Shown here piece after piece: positions 49,601 through 58,819 of a DNA stretch of 64,000 nucleotides. The notes below the pieces were generated by a model. The model saw nothing but the letters and a program-made list of their open reading frames with translations, was not told the DNA's origin and did no database searches. The stretch is taken from NCBI GenBank assembly GCA_022800755.1, contig JAAWQX010000001.1:124001-188000 (forward strand), in the 5' to 3' direction. The DNA is from Oscillospiraceae bacterium. GTDB lineage: Bacteria > Bacillota > Clostridia > Oscillospirales > Oscillospiraceae. A program made the translations under genes and the position numbers. Each line of letters begins with the position of its first letter. The first letter of the stretch is position 1.

Positions 49601-50075
49601 GGGCTTTTTCCTTCGCTGCGTCGTACTGCCCGTGGATGATTTTCTGCGGAATATCCCCCTGCAAGCACCCGGACAGGCAGACAAGTCCCTCCGCATGAGC
49701 TTCAATAGTAGCCCAATCCGTGCGGGGCTTGACATAAAAGCCATCGGTAAACGCCATGCTCACAATATGGCAGAGGTTGTGATAGCCTGTCTCGTTTTTG
49801 CACAGCAAAATCAGGTGGGTATAGGCATTGTCCACGCCATACACCCGGTCCGTTCGGTTCCGGGGCGCCACGTACACCTCGCACCCGATAATGGGCTTGA
49901 TCCCCTGGGCCTGGCACTCCTTAAAAAATGCCACCGCGCCGTACATGACCCCGTGATCCGTAATGGCTAGGGCGTTCTGCCCCAGCTCCTTCGCCCGGGA
50001 CACCAGTTCCCCGATCCGGCACGCACCGTCCAGCAGGGAGTATTCAGTATGTACATGTAAATGGGTGAATGACAT
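46605..50075 (-). CDS. dnaE: DNA polymerase III subunit alpha
   Basis: [21 protein letters not shown] PHP domain, [34 protein letters not shown]. Confidence 0.97.
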   Translation of the reverse strand: [1156 protein letters not shown]

Positions 50076-50106
50076 GGAAAGTACCTCGTAAAAATAGGAA
50101 TATGGT

Positions 50107-51006
50107 TTAAACCTTCTTCGCCAGTTCCATCAGCTTTTTCAGCCGGTGGTTCAGGCAGCTTTTCGTCACTGGTGGGTCAGACAGCAGCGCCAGGTCCGCC
50201 AGACTCGCTTCCGGGTTGGCGATGCGCAGAAACGCCGCCTGCTGCAAGCCGTCGGGCAGTTCGGTCAGCCCCAGCGCCTTGTCCACCTTTTTAATGGCGT
50301 TCAACTGCTCCTGGGCAGCGGTCACCACCTTATCGGCGTTGGCAAAGTCACAATTGAGCTTGCGGTTGACCGTGTTGCTCATGGATTTCTCGATCTTGGC
50401 GGAAATGACCTCCATACCCTTGTTAGACGCGCCCAAAGTCGTGAGCAGTTCGGAAATGGCGTCAGCCTGCTTGAAATACAAAATGCTGTTGCCCCCCCGG
50501 GCGCTCTCCCGGGGCGAAAAACCCAGCTCCAGTAGCAGGCTGTAACACTCCCGGCTGACGCTGTAATGCCCGGTCACAAGCTCCAGATGGAACCGCTTTT
50601 CCGGTGCGGTGACGCTGCCCCCGGCCAAAAACGCCCCCCGCAGGAAACTCACCTTGCAGCACGCCTCCTCCAATACACCCAAATTGATGTGGTGGATGGG
50701 CGTAGCGTCAATATCCGCGTCAAAGGCCGCGAAAATCTGGCGCAGCTTGTCCGGCGTTTCAATCGAGAGGATACTCTTCGCCCCCGCCGCGCCCTGGGCG
50801 ATGTGGTCGAACTCCAGTCCAAACGCTTTTTTGAACAGTTTCACCAACCGCTGGGCAAATTCCCGGCTGGCAGTGACAAATTTCACCTGCCGCTGGGTAA
50901 AGGTATTGCAGTACAGCAGCGCCCCGTAACTCTCCGCCACGGCACAGTGCCGTTCCTTCATAGGAACGGCGCATAATTCAGTTTTCACATCAGAGGAAAA
51001 ACTCAC
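50107..51006 (-). CDS. whiA: DNA-binding protein WhiA
   Basis: MSFSSDVKTELC..., LRGAFLAGGSVTAPEKRFHLE, SNTVNRKLNCDFANADKVV. Confidence 0.96.
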   Translation of the reverse strand: MSFSSDVKTELCAVPMKERHCAVAESYGALLYCNTFTQRQVKFVTASREFAQRLVKLFKKAFGLEFDHIAQGAAGAKSILSIETPDKLRQIFAAFDADIDATPIHHINLGVLEEACCKVSFLRGAFLAGGSVTAPEKRFHLELVTGHYSVSRECYSLLLELGFSPRESARGGNSILYFKQADAISELLTTLGASNKGMEVISAKIEKSMSNTVNRKLNCDFANADKVVTAAQEQLNAIKKVDKALGLTELPDGLQQAAFLRIANPEASLADLALLSDPPVTKSCLNHRLKKLMELAKKV

Positions 51007-51029
51007 TCAATCACCCAAGCTTCGCAGAA

Positions 51030-51174
51030 TTCGCATCCACAGATGCGAACCAATTCAAATCATTTTTTGCGCGGCTCTGCCGTGCAAAAAATACTTCTCG
51101 CGTAGTGAGCGTCGGGCACAGCCCGGCGCAGAACGAAGCGCATCCCCTCAAATGAAAGCGTTGCTTTCATTTGA
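51030..51174. repeat. Tract of consecutive hairpins between rapZ and whiA
   Basis: TTCGCATC/GATGCGAA (51030-51049), ATTTTTTGC/GCAAAAAAT (51062-51092), CGTCGGGC/GCCCGGCG (51110-51128), TCAAATGAAAGC/GCTTTCATTTGA (51148-51174). Confidence 0.75.
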
Positions 51175-52044
51175 CTATCTTACTTTCGTATCCCCGTCGA
51201 TATTCCGGTGCTCGATGCGCACGGGGATATCCCGCTGGGCCAACTGGTCGGCCAGCGCCCGGGCAATGGACACGCTGCGGTGCTGCCCGCCGGTACAGCC
51301 GATGCTCACGGTCAGGGAATATTTTCCCTCCTGCTCATACATGGGCAGGGTAAACAGCAGCAGTTCCAGCAGCTTTTCTAAAAACTCCGCCGCATGGCCG
51401 GAACGGAATACATACTCGAACACCGGGTCGTCCAGCCCAGTCTTATGGCGCAGTTCCTCAATGTAATAAGGATTGGGCAGAAACCGCACATCAAACACCA
51501 GATCCGATTCAATGGGTACGCCGTATTTGAACCCGAATGAGATCACGTTCACGCTGATATGCCGGGCGATCTCCGTGCCAAAAATGTCCGACACCTTTTC
51601 TTTCAGTTGCCCGATGGTCAGCCCCGAAGTGTTAATCACATCCTGAGCCTGCAGCCGGATGGGTTCCAGAATATGCCCCTCCCGGCGGATGGCGGCTTCC
51701 AAAGACACCGTATCTGTTTCCAGCGGATGCCGCCGGCGGGTCTCCTTATAGCGCTTAATGAGTGTGGGCATATCCGCGTGCATGAACAAAATGCGGTACG
51801 TAAGGCCCTGACAACGCAGCTCATCCAATGCAAACAGCAGTTCATTTGCATCGCCCCAGGCGCGAATATCCGTGACTAACGCCACCTGACTGTACTTTTC
51901 CTGCATGTTCAGGAAAATATTGGCCAACTGCGGCAGCAGCGCCACGGGCATATTGTCCACGCAATATACCCCCATATCCTCTAAGATCGCCGCCACCCGG
52001 CTCTTTCCCGCGCCGGACAGGCCGGAAATGATGATAAATTCCAT
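51175..52044 (-). CDS. rapZ: RNase adapter / nucleotide-binding protein RapZ
   Basis: MEFIIISGLSGAGKSRVAAILEDMGVYCVDNMP, IGCTGGQHRSVSIARAL. Confidence 0.96.
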   Translation of the reverse strand: MEFIIISGLSGAGKSRVAAILEDMGVYCVDNMPVALLPQLANIFLNMQEKYSQVALVTDIRAWGDANELLFALDELRCQGLTYRILFMHADMPTLIKRYKETRRRHPLETDTVSLEAAIRREGHILEPIRLQAQDVINTSGLTIGQLKEKVSDIFGTEIARHISVNVISFGFKYGVPIESDLVFDVRFLPNPYYIEELRHKTGLDDPVFEYVFRSGHAAEFLEKLLELLLFTLPMYEQEGKYSLTVSIGCTGGQHRSVSIARALADQLAQRDIPVRIEHRNIDGDTKVR

Positions 52045-52073
52045 TCTTTATCCCCTCTTTACGTGCGCCGGTT

Positions 52074-53003
52074 TTACAAATGCGTTATGATCCGCACTTC
52101 CGGTTCCAGACGGATCCCGGTGCGGCGCTCCACTTCCATTTGTACTTGTTCCATCAGCGCCCGCACATCCGCGCTGGTGGCGCCGCCCCGATTGATGACG
52201 AACCCCGCGTGCTTTTCCGACACCTGGGCGCCGCCGACTGTGAAGCCTTTCAGCCCCGCTTCATCGATCATCTGGGCGGCGAAGCCCCCGGCGGGGCGCT
52301 TGAACGTGCTGCCCGCGCTGGGGTATTCCAGGGGCTGGCTGGCAAGGCGCTTTTCTTTCAGCGTCTCCATGCGGGACTTGACCGCCGCCGGGTCGTCCGG
52401 CGTGAGGGCCAGTTCCGCCCCCAAGATCACGCTTCCGCCGCTTTCAAACACGCTGCGGCGGTAGTCGAATCCGCATTCGGCGTTGGAAATGCTTTTGATT
52501 TGCAGTGTTTCGTCTAAATAATCTACCCGGGTGACCACGTCTTTCATCTCCCCGCCGTAGGCCCCGGCATTCATAGTCACGCCGCCGCCCACCGCGCCGG
52601 GGATGCCTCCGGCAAATTCCAGCCCGGTAAGCCCGGCTTTCTGGGCCTGCTGGGACACCGTCACCAACGTCGCGCCGGACTGGGCAAACAGCGTGGACGG
52701 GCTGGTTTGTGTGACCGCGCTGAAGTTGTCGGCGAACTGGACCACTACGCCGGGAAGCAGCCCATCCGGGAACAGCAAATTGCTCCCCCGGCCCATCACA
52801 AACGGCCGCACGCCCTTTTCCTGCAACAGCCTGCACAGCGCCGCGGTTTCCTCCACACTGCCCGGCCGGCAGAACACCGCCGCCGGACCGCCGATGCGAA
52901 ACGTCGTGTGCCGGGACATTGGCTCGTGTTCCCGCAGGTCCAAGCCTGGGAGTTGTTTTCTCAGTTCGTTCGCCAGTTTTCCATAATCCATATTACGCTC
53001 CAT
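52074..53003 (-). CDS. murB: UDP-N-acetylmuramate dehydrogenase
   Basis: HTTFRIGGPAAVFCRP, GRGSNLLF, FAGGIPGAVGGGVTMNAGAYGGE. Confidence 0.96.
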   Translation of the reverse strand: MERNMDYGKLANELRKQLPGLDLREHEPMSRHTTFRIGGPAAVFCRPGSVEETAALCRLLQEKGVRPFVMGRGSNLLFPDGLLPGVVVQFADNFSAVTQTSPSTLFAQSGATLVTVSQQAQKAGLTGLEFAGGIPGAVGGGVTMNAGAYGGEMKDVVTRVDYLDETLQIKSISNAECGFDYRRSVFESGGSVILGAELALTPDDPAAVKSRMETLKEKRLASQPLEYPSAGSTFKRPAGGFAAQMIDEAGLKGFTVGGAQVSEKHAGFVINRGGATSADVRALMEQVQMEVERRTGIRLEPEVRIITHL

Positions 53004-53919
53004 ACATCTGCCCCATGGCCTCTTCCAGCATTTGGGCAGCGTTGTTCCCCATCTTCTTCTGGCGGTTGTTCAGCGTCGCCAGTTCGATGATGACGGCCAA
53101 GTTCCGGCCCGGGCGCACGGGGATGGTGATACACGGCACTTTCACGCCCATGATCTCTTCATACTCCGTATCGATGCCCAGCCGGTCATAAAATTTGTCC
53201 TCATCCCAGAACTCCAGCTTCACGATCAGGTCCAGGCCCGCCTCGGGCTTTACCGAGGACCAGCCGTAGACCTCCTTCGCGTTGATGATGCCGATGCCCC
53301 GGAGTTCCATATAATATCTTATGAGCTCCGGCGCGCTGCCGACCAATCTTTTTCGGGAAAGGCGCTTAATTTCCACCGCGTCGTCCGCCACCAGGCGGTG
53401 GCCGTTTTTCACCAGCGCCAGGGCCGTTTCGCTCTTGCCCGCGCCGGAATCCCCGGTGATGAGCACCCCATCGCCGTAGACCTCCACCAATACGCCGTGG
53501 ATGGTCTGCCGGGGGGCCAGATATTCTGTGAGGGTATCGATCAGGTCCGCCATGAACTTGGACGTGTCCTCCTGGACCAAAAATACGTCCCGGTCGTACT
53601 TCTCCGCCATTTCCATGCATTCCGGGAACGGCACGCAGTTATGGCAGATAATCAAGCCGTCAATATCGTGCTTCATGAATTCCTGAAAGCACAGCCGCCG
53701 CTGGTCTTCGGTCATGGTCTCCAGAAAGGTACTTTCCACCCGGCCGATGCATTGCAGCCGGTGGGGGTCAAAGTAATTGTAAAACCCGGCCAATTGCAGC
53801 GCCGGACGGTTCACATCCGTTTTGGTCACGTATTTTTCCCCGTAGACGCTGGACTGGTGGAGCACCTCCATTTCCAGTTCCTCTGCAATCGTTTTCAACA
53901 GGACACGATACTGGCTCAT
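52993..53919 (-). CDS. hprK: HPr kinase/phosphorylase
   Basis: HGVLVEVYGDGVLITGDSGAGKSETALALVKNGHRLVADDAVEI. Confidence 0.96.
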   Translation of the reverse strand: MSQYRVLLKTIAEELEMEVLHQSSVYGEKYVTKTDVNRPALQLAGFYNYFDPHRLQCIGRVESTFLETMTEDQRRLCFQEFMKHDIDGLIICHNCVPFPECMEMAEKYDRDVFLVQEDTSKFMADLIDTLTEYLAPRQTIHGVLVEVYGDGVLITGDSGAGKSETALALVKNGHRLVADDAVEIKRLSRKRLVGSAPELIRYYMELRGIGIINAKEVYGWSSVKPEAGLDLIVKLEFWDEDKFYDRLGIDTEYEEIMGVKVPCITIPVRPGRNLAVIIELATLNNRQKKMGNNAAQMLEEAMGQMYGA

Positions 53920-54105
53920 AGCGTTTCTCCTCTCCATGGTCTGAATGGTTTTATTTTACCTAATTTTCCCCCGTTTGGCAATGCCTATCCACCCATCCGG
54001 GCATATAATTTTTGCACCGGGAAAAAAGTTCTTGCAATTCCGTTACGATTCTGGTATCATTAGTAAGCTGTTTTCAGCAGAGAAAATCCGAGGAGGTGCT
54101 TCAGT

Positions 54106-54291
54106 ATGGCAAAATGTCAGTTTTGCGACAAGGGTGTTTCTTTTGGCATCCAGGTGTCCCACTCCCACAGACGGTCTAACCGCACGTGGAAGCCCAATGT
54201 GAAGCGCGTCAAGGCCATCGTGGACGGCACGCCCAAGCACGTGTACGTCTGCACCCGCTGCCTGCGCAGCGGCAAGGTCACCCGCGCGTAA
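54106..54291 (+). CDS. rpmB: 50S ribosomal protein L28
   Basis: MAKCQFCDKGVSFGIQVSHSHRRSNRTWKPNVKRVKA. Confidence 0.97.
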   Translation: MAKCQFCDKGVSFGIQVSHSHRRSNRTWKPNVKRVKAIVDGTPKHVYVCTRCLRSGKVTRA

Positions 54292-54317
54292 CGCGTAAAT
54301 TGATTTACCCGAAACAA

Positions 54318-54349
54318 GCCTGCCGGCAAAACGCTGGCGGGCTTTTTTC
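54318..54349 (+). terminator. Rho-independent terminator of rpmB
   Basis: GCCTGCCGGC-AAAAC-GCTGGCGGGC-TTTTTT. Confidence 0.75.
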
Positions 54350-54379
54350 GGATATTGCGAAACAGAAAGGAGTATGACG

Positions 54380-54799
54380 ATGCAGTACAAACGATTCGAC
54401 AACACGGTCTTTCTCCGCATCGACAAGGGAGAAGAGATTCTCGAACAGCTTCAGGCCATGGCCCAGGCGGAGCACATCACCCTCGCTTCCGTGCAGGCGC
54501 TGGGCGCCGTGGACGACTTCACCGTGGGCGTGTTCAATACCGCGGAGAAGAAATATTACGCCAACCACTTTGAAGGCACGTATGAGATCGTGTCCCTGAC
54601 CGGCACCATTACCACCAAAAACGGCGAGTTTTACGCCCATTTGCACATGAGCGCCGGAGACGACAAGGGCCTCGTGGTGGGCGGACATCTCAACCGCGCC
54701 ATGGTCAGCGCTACCTGCGAGATGGTGGTCACTGTGGTGCCCGGCACCGTGGAACGGGTGTTCCATGAGGACGTGGGGCTGAACCTGTTTCAGTTTTGA
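54380..54799 (+). CDS. PPC-domain (DUF296) protein
   Basis: QYKRFDNTVFLRIDKGEEILEQLQAMAQAEHITLASVQALGAVDDFTVGVF...HLHMSAGDDKGLVVGGHL. Confidence 0.85.
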   Translation: MQYKRFDNTVFLRIDKGEEILEQLQAMAQAEHITLASVQALGAVDDFTVGVFNTAEKKYYANHFEGTYEIVSLTGTITTKNGEFYAHLHMSAGDDKGLVVGGHLNRAMVSATCEMVVTVVPGTVERVFHEDVGLNLFQF

Positions 54800-54800
54800 T

Positions 54801-55424
54801 ATGAAAGAAGTCGATCCGAAACAGACCCGGCGGGCGGCGGCGTTTGAACTGTGGATACACGCGCCCATGCCCATGGTCACGATTTTCAAGACGCTGGATG
54901 TGACGAATCTCGTGAAACTGCGGCGCAGGCATGGGCTTTCATTTAATATGCTCATGTGCTGGTGCATCGGCAAGGCCGCGGCGCAGACGGAGGAGTTTTA
55001 TCTGCTCCCCGTGGGCGACAAGCTGATGGCGTATGATAAACTCGCGGTCAACACCGTGGTCGCCACCGCCGATGACGATATCAGTAACTGCGACCTGCCG
55101 TTTTTTGACGACCTGCGGCACTTTGACGCGGAGTACCGGGCGCGGACGGCTCAAGTGCGTGACAGCGGACAGCCCTATGAACTGGGCGAGGACTATATGG
55201 TCATCGGCACCTCCGCGCTGGCCCAATATGACATCGACGGGGCGGTGAATATTTACGCCGGGGTCTATAACAACCCCTTTCTGATTTGGGGAAAATATCG
55301 AAAAAAGTTCCGGCGAACGACCCTTCCCATCTCGTTCCAGTTCCACCACACCCAAATGGACGGTGCCCACGCGGGGCGGTTTTTGGAGCGTTTGCAATCG
55401 GAGATCAGCGGTTTGCGGCTGTAA
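54801..55424 (+). CDS. Chloramphenicol acetyltransferase-like (CatA fold) protein
   Basis: PMPMVTIFKTLDVTNLVKLRRRHGLSFNMLMCWCIGKAA ... ISFQFHHTQMDGAHAGRFLERLQ (catalytic-His-like motif). Confidence 0.75.
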   Translation: MKEVDPKQTRRAAAFELWIHAPMPMVTIFKTLDVTNLVKLRRRHGLSFNMLMCWCIGKAAAQTEEFYLLPVGDKLMAYDKLAVNTVVATADDDISNCDLPFFDDLRHFDAEYRARTAQVRDSGQPYELGEDYMVIGTSALAQYDIDGAVNIYAGVYNNPFLIWGKYRKKFRRTTLPISFQFHHTQMDGAHAGRFLERLQSEISGLRL

Positions 55425-55428
55425 GCAC

Positions 55429-55459
55429 GCCCGGCACCTTGCGGTGCCGGGCTTTTTTT
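55429..55459 (+). terminator. Rho-independent terminator
   Basis: GCCCGGCACC-TTGC-GGTGCCGGGC-TTTTTTT. Confidence 0.88.
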
Positions 55460-55498
55460 GTTATACTAAGATATTAAAAAAACTACAGGAGGCCCCCT

Positions 55499-58400
55499 AT
55501 GCTCACCATCATCACCGGCAAGGCCGGAACGGGAAAAACCGCGGCGGTCATGGATTCCGTCCGGCAGCGGGTGGATACCCGAGCCCGCAGTCTGCTCATC
55601 GTTCCGGAGCAGTACAGCCATGAAGCGGAACGGGAGCTTTGCGCCGCCTGCGGCCCAGCCATGTCCCTGTACGCCGAGGTCATGAGTTTCACAGGATTGG
55701 CCCGGCGGGTGGACCAGCTTTTAGGCAGCGGCGAGGGGACCATGCTGGATAAAGGCGGCAGACTGCTGTGCATGTCCCTGACCCTGTCCCGGCTCTTCCC
55801 GGAACTGCGGCTCTACGGCGCCGCCCGCAAGCGCGTGACCTTGCAGACCCAACTGCTGGAAGCGGTGACAGAGCTCAAGACCGCCTGCATTTCTTCCGAA
55901 CAGCTCTTGCTCGCCAGCGCCGCCTGTGAGGGGCTTTTGGCGGACAAGCTGCACGATTTGGCCCTCATTTTGGAATTTTACGACGCGGTGGTATCCAACG
56001 GCCATGCCGACCCCACCGACCGGCTCACCCGCTTGGCCGGACGCATCGCCGAAGCGGGGCTGGAGCATACCCATATTTACATCGACGGCTTCACGGACTT
56101 CACCCGGCAGCAGCTTGCCGTCATCACCGAACTGCTGGACGCGGGCTGTGACCTGACCGTGTGCCTGACCTGCGACCCAAAGGACGCGAACAACGAGGTA
56201 TTCGCTATCCCTCTGGCGACCTTCCGGCTGCTGCGCCGGGAGGCGGAACAGCGGGGCGTTATGTGCCGGACGGAACACCATGTGTCCCAAACGCCCGACG
56301 CGCCGCTGACTTACTACGGCAACCACCTGTTCACCTACGCCCGGCATGACCCCATAAACGCCGGGGGGCGTGTGCGGCTGTTTTCCGGAGATACCCCGGC
56401 GGACGAGTGCGAACTGGCCGCGGCGGCCTGTCTGGCCCTGGTGCGGACCACCGGGTGCCGCTGGCGGGATATCTCCATCGCCGTGCGGGGATTCGAGGGG
56501 TACGAGACTCTGTTGGACAGTACGTTCCGCAAATACGGCGTGCCGCTGTACCTGACGAAAAAATCCGACCTGCTGGAAAAACCGCTTCCGTCCCTGATCG
56601 CGTCCGCTTATGACGTCATCACCGGCGGCTGGGACGCGGACGACGTGTTCGCCTATCTTCGCACGGGCCTGGCCGGGCTGAGCGCCGAAGAGTGCGACCT
56701 TTTGGAAAACTATGTCCTGCTCTGGGACCTCCGGGGCACGGCCTGGACCCGGGACGCGGATTGGCGGCTGCATCCCGGCGGCTACGCCGACTGCTATACC
56801 GACGAGGAATTGGAGGCCCTGTCCGCCATCAACACCCTGCGCCGCCGGGCCGCCGGACCGCTGGCCGCGCTGGCGAAAGCGGAGCGGTCCGCCCAAAACT
56901 GCCGGGAGCATATCGCCGCGCTGTGGACCCTGCTGGACACCCTCGCCGTGCCTGACACGCTGGAATCCCAGGCCGGGGCGTTGGAATCCGCGGGTTATCC
57001 CCAACAGGCGGCGGAATGCGAACAGTTGTGGGACATCACCGTCACCGCCATGGAGCAGTTCGACGGGCTGCTGGGCGACACGGAGATGGACACCGAGACC
57101 TTTGCCCGCCTGTTCGCCCTGATGCTCTCCCAATACGACATCGGCACCATCCCCATTTCCGTGGACCGGGTAGCGGCGGGCGAAATGGACCGGATGCGCC
57201 GGCGGAACATCCGTCACCTCATCGTCTTGGGCGCGTGTGACGCCAACCTGCCCCGGCAGGAGGAAGCCGCGGGCGTGTTTTCTCCGGAAGACCGGGCGCG
57301 GCTGCTGGAAATCGGGTTGGACTTCGGCACCTGCGCGGAAGCGGAGTTGTGGCGGGAATTCAGTCTCATTTACCACTGTCTCACCCTGCCCAAGGACAGC
57401 CTGATCCTCTCCTACGCTCAATCCGGCGGGAATCTGCCGTCCATCGTGATGAACCGGGCCAAGCTGCTGTTTGGCCTGCCGGTTCTGCCTATCGATACCG
57501 CCCTTTGCAAGTGTCAGGCCCGGGACAGCGCCCTGGAACTGGCGGCGTTCTCCCTGCAAGCCGGGGGCGGACCTGCGGCCCAGGCGGCCGCGGTGTATTT
57601 CAGCCAAACGGAGCCGGACTTACTCCGGCAGCTTCGCGACGCGGCGGTACAGTCTCGGGGGCAGTTGTCCCGCCGGGCAGTGCAGGAATTGTACGGGGAC
57701 AAGTTGCGGCTGTCGCCGTCCCGGATCGATCAATTCGTCTCCTGCCGTTTTTCTTACTTCATGCAATATACCTTAGGCGCCAAACCCCGGCAGCCCGCGG
57801 CCTTTTCCCCGCCGGAGATGGGCACGTTCATACACTACGTCCTGGAACGGGTCGCCGGGCAGGTCATGGACTGCGGCGGCTTCCGGCAGGTGTCCGACGA
57901 GCTGTTGCACCAGTTCACCGACCGGGCCATCGCCCGGTATGTGACCGAATTTCTTAATGACTTCCGGGAAAAAAGCCCCCGGTTCATCTACCTGTTCCGC
58001 CGGCTGACCCGGGATGTTCGCGCTGTCGTAGACGACATGGCCGGCGAACTGCGCCGGTCCCGGTTCGAGCCGCTGAGCTTTGAGCTGAACTTCGGCGCGG
58101 ACCCCCGCACCCCGCCCATGGAGCTGGGCGGCGGCGAGGACGAACTCATCCTCACCGGCGTGGCCGACCGGGTAGACGGCTGGGTCCACGACAACAAGCT
58201 GTATTTGCGGGTGGTGGACTACAAAACCGGCAAAAAAGAGTTCTCCCTGTCCGACGTATGGTACGGCATGGGGCTGCAAATGCTGTTGTATCTGTTCACC
58301 CTGGAAAAATGCGGCGAAACCCTGTACGGCATGGAGGTCGCCCCCGCGGGGGTGCTGTACGTCCCCGCCTTTGACAAAAACGTGCTGAGCGCCTCCGACC

Positions 58401-58819
58401 TCTCCGACGAGGAGATCGCTCAGAAAAAAGCCAAAGTGCACCTTCGCTCCGGCCTGATTTTGAACGACGACGCGGTCATCGCCGCCATGGAAGAAGGCAC
58501 GGAGTATCAATACATCCCCGTTTCCGTCAAAAAGCGGGGCAGTTCCGCGCCGGACGCGCTGGTCAGCGCCGAGGACCTGGGCGTCATTGCCCGGCACATC
58601 GACGATACGCTCCGGCAGCTCGCCGGGGAACTGCGGGCTGGGAGCATCTGCGCCGACCCCTACTATAAAAGCCAGCAGAAAAACGCCTGCGCCTACTGCG
58701 ACTACGCCGACGCGTGCTATTTTCAGGAGGGCCGACACGGAGACAAGCGCCGGTACCTCCGTTCCCTGCCCGCCGACCAGGTCATCAGCCAGATGAAAGG
58801 AGTGCTTCCCCATGTCTGA
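55499..58819 (+). CDS. addB: ATP-dependent helicase/nuclease subunit B
   Basis: MLTIITGKAGTGKTAAVMDSVRQRV; C-terminal nuclease VVDYKTGKKEF and Fe-S CAYCDYADAC. Confidence 0.95.
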   Translation: MLTIITGKAGTGKTAAVMDSVRQRVDTRARSLLIVPEQYSHEAERELCAACGPAMSLYAEVMSFTGLARRVDQLLGSGEGTMLDKGGRLLCMSLTLSRLFPELRLYGAARKRVTLQTQLLEAVTELKTACISSEQLLLASAACEGLLADKLHDLALILEFYDAVVSNGHADPTDRLTRLAGRIAEAGLEHTHIYIDGFTDFTRQQLAVITELLDAGCDLTVCLTCDPKDANNEVFAIPLATFRLLRREAEQRGVMCRTEHHVSQTPDAPLTYYGNHLFTYARHDPINAGGRVRLFSGDTPADECELAAAACLALVRTTGCRWRDISIAVRGFEGYETLLDSTFRKYGVPLYLTKKSDLLEKPLPSLIASAYDVITGGWDADDVFAYLRTGLAGLSAEECDLLENYVLLWDLRGTAWTRDADWRLHPGGYADCYTDEELEALSAINTLRRRAAGPLAALAKAERSAQNCREHIAALWTLLDTLAVPDTLESQAGALESAGYPQQAAECEQLWDITVTAMEQFDGLLGDTEMDTETFARLFALMLSQYDIGTIPISVDRVAAGEMDRMRRRNIRHLIVLGACDANLPRQEEAAGVFSPEDRARLLEIGLDFGTCAEAELWREFSLIYHCLTLPKDSLILSYAQSGGNLPSIVMNRAKLLFGLPVLPIDTALCKCQARDSALELAAFSLQAGGGPAAQAAAVYFSQTEPDLLRQLRDAAVQSRGQLSRRAVQELYGDKLRLSPSRIDQFVSCRFSYFMQYTLGAKPRQPAAFSPPEMGTFIHYVLERVAGQVMDCGGFRQVSDELLHQFTDRAIARYVTEFLNDFREKSPRFIYLFRRLTRDVRAVVDDMAGELRRSRFEPLSFELNFGADPRTPPMELGGGEDELILTGVADRVDGWVHDNKLYLRVVDYKTGKKEFSLSDVWYGMGLQMLLYLFTLEKCGETLYGMEVAPAGVLYVPAFDKNVLSASDLSDEEIAQKKAKVHLRSGLILNDDAVIAAMEEGTEYQYIPVSVKKRGSSAPDALVSAEDLGVIARHIDDTLRQLAGELRAGSICADPYYKSQQKNACAYCDYADACYFQEGRHGDKRRYLRSLPADQVISQMKGVLPHV

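Noticed and set aside
47778-49970. 730-aa plus-strand ORF
   Set aside because: Fully antisense to dnaE; long open antisense frames are expected from the codon bias of this genome, and the translation shows no domain motifs.
54801-55424. Calling this a chloramphenicol-resistance gene (cat)
   Set aside because: Too divergent from classical CAT by eye; only the fold-level call is supported.
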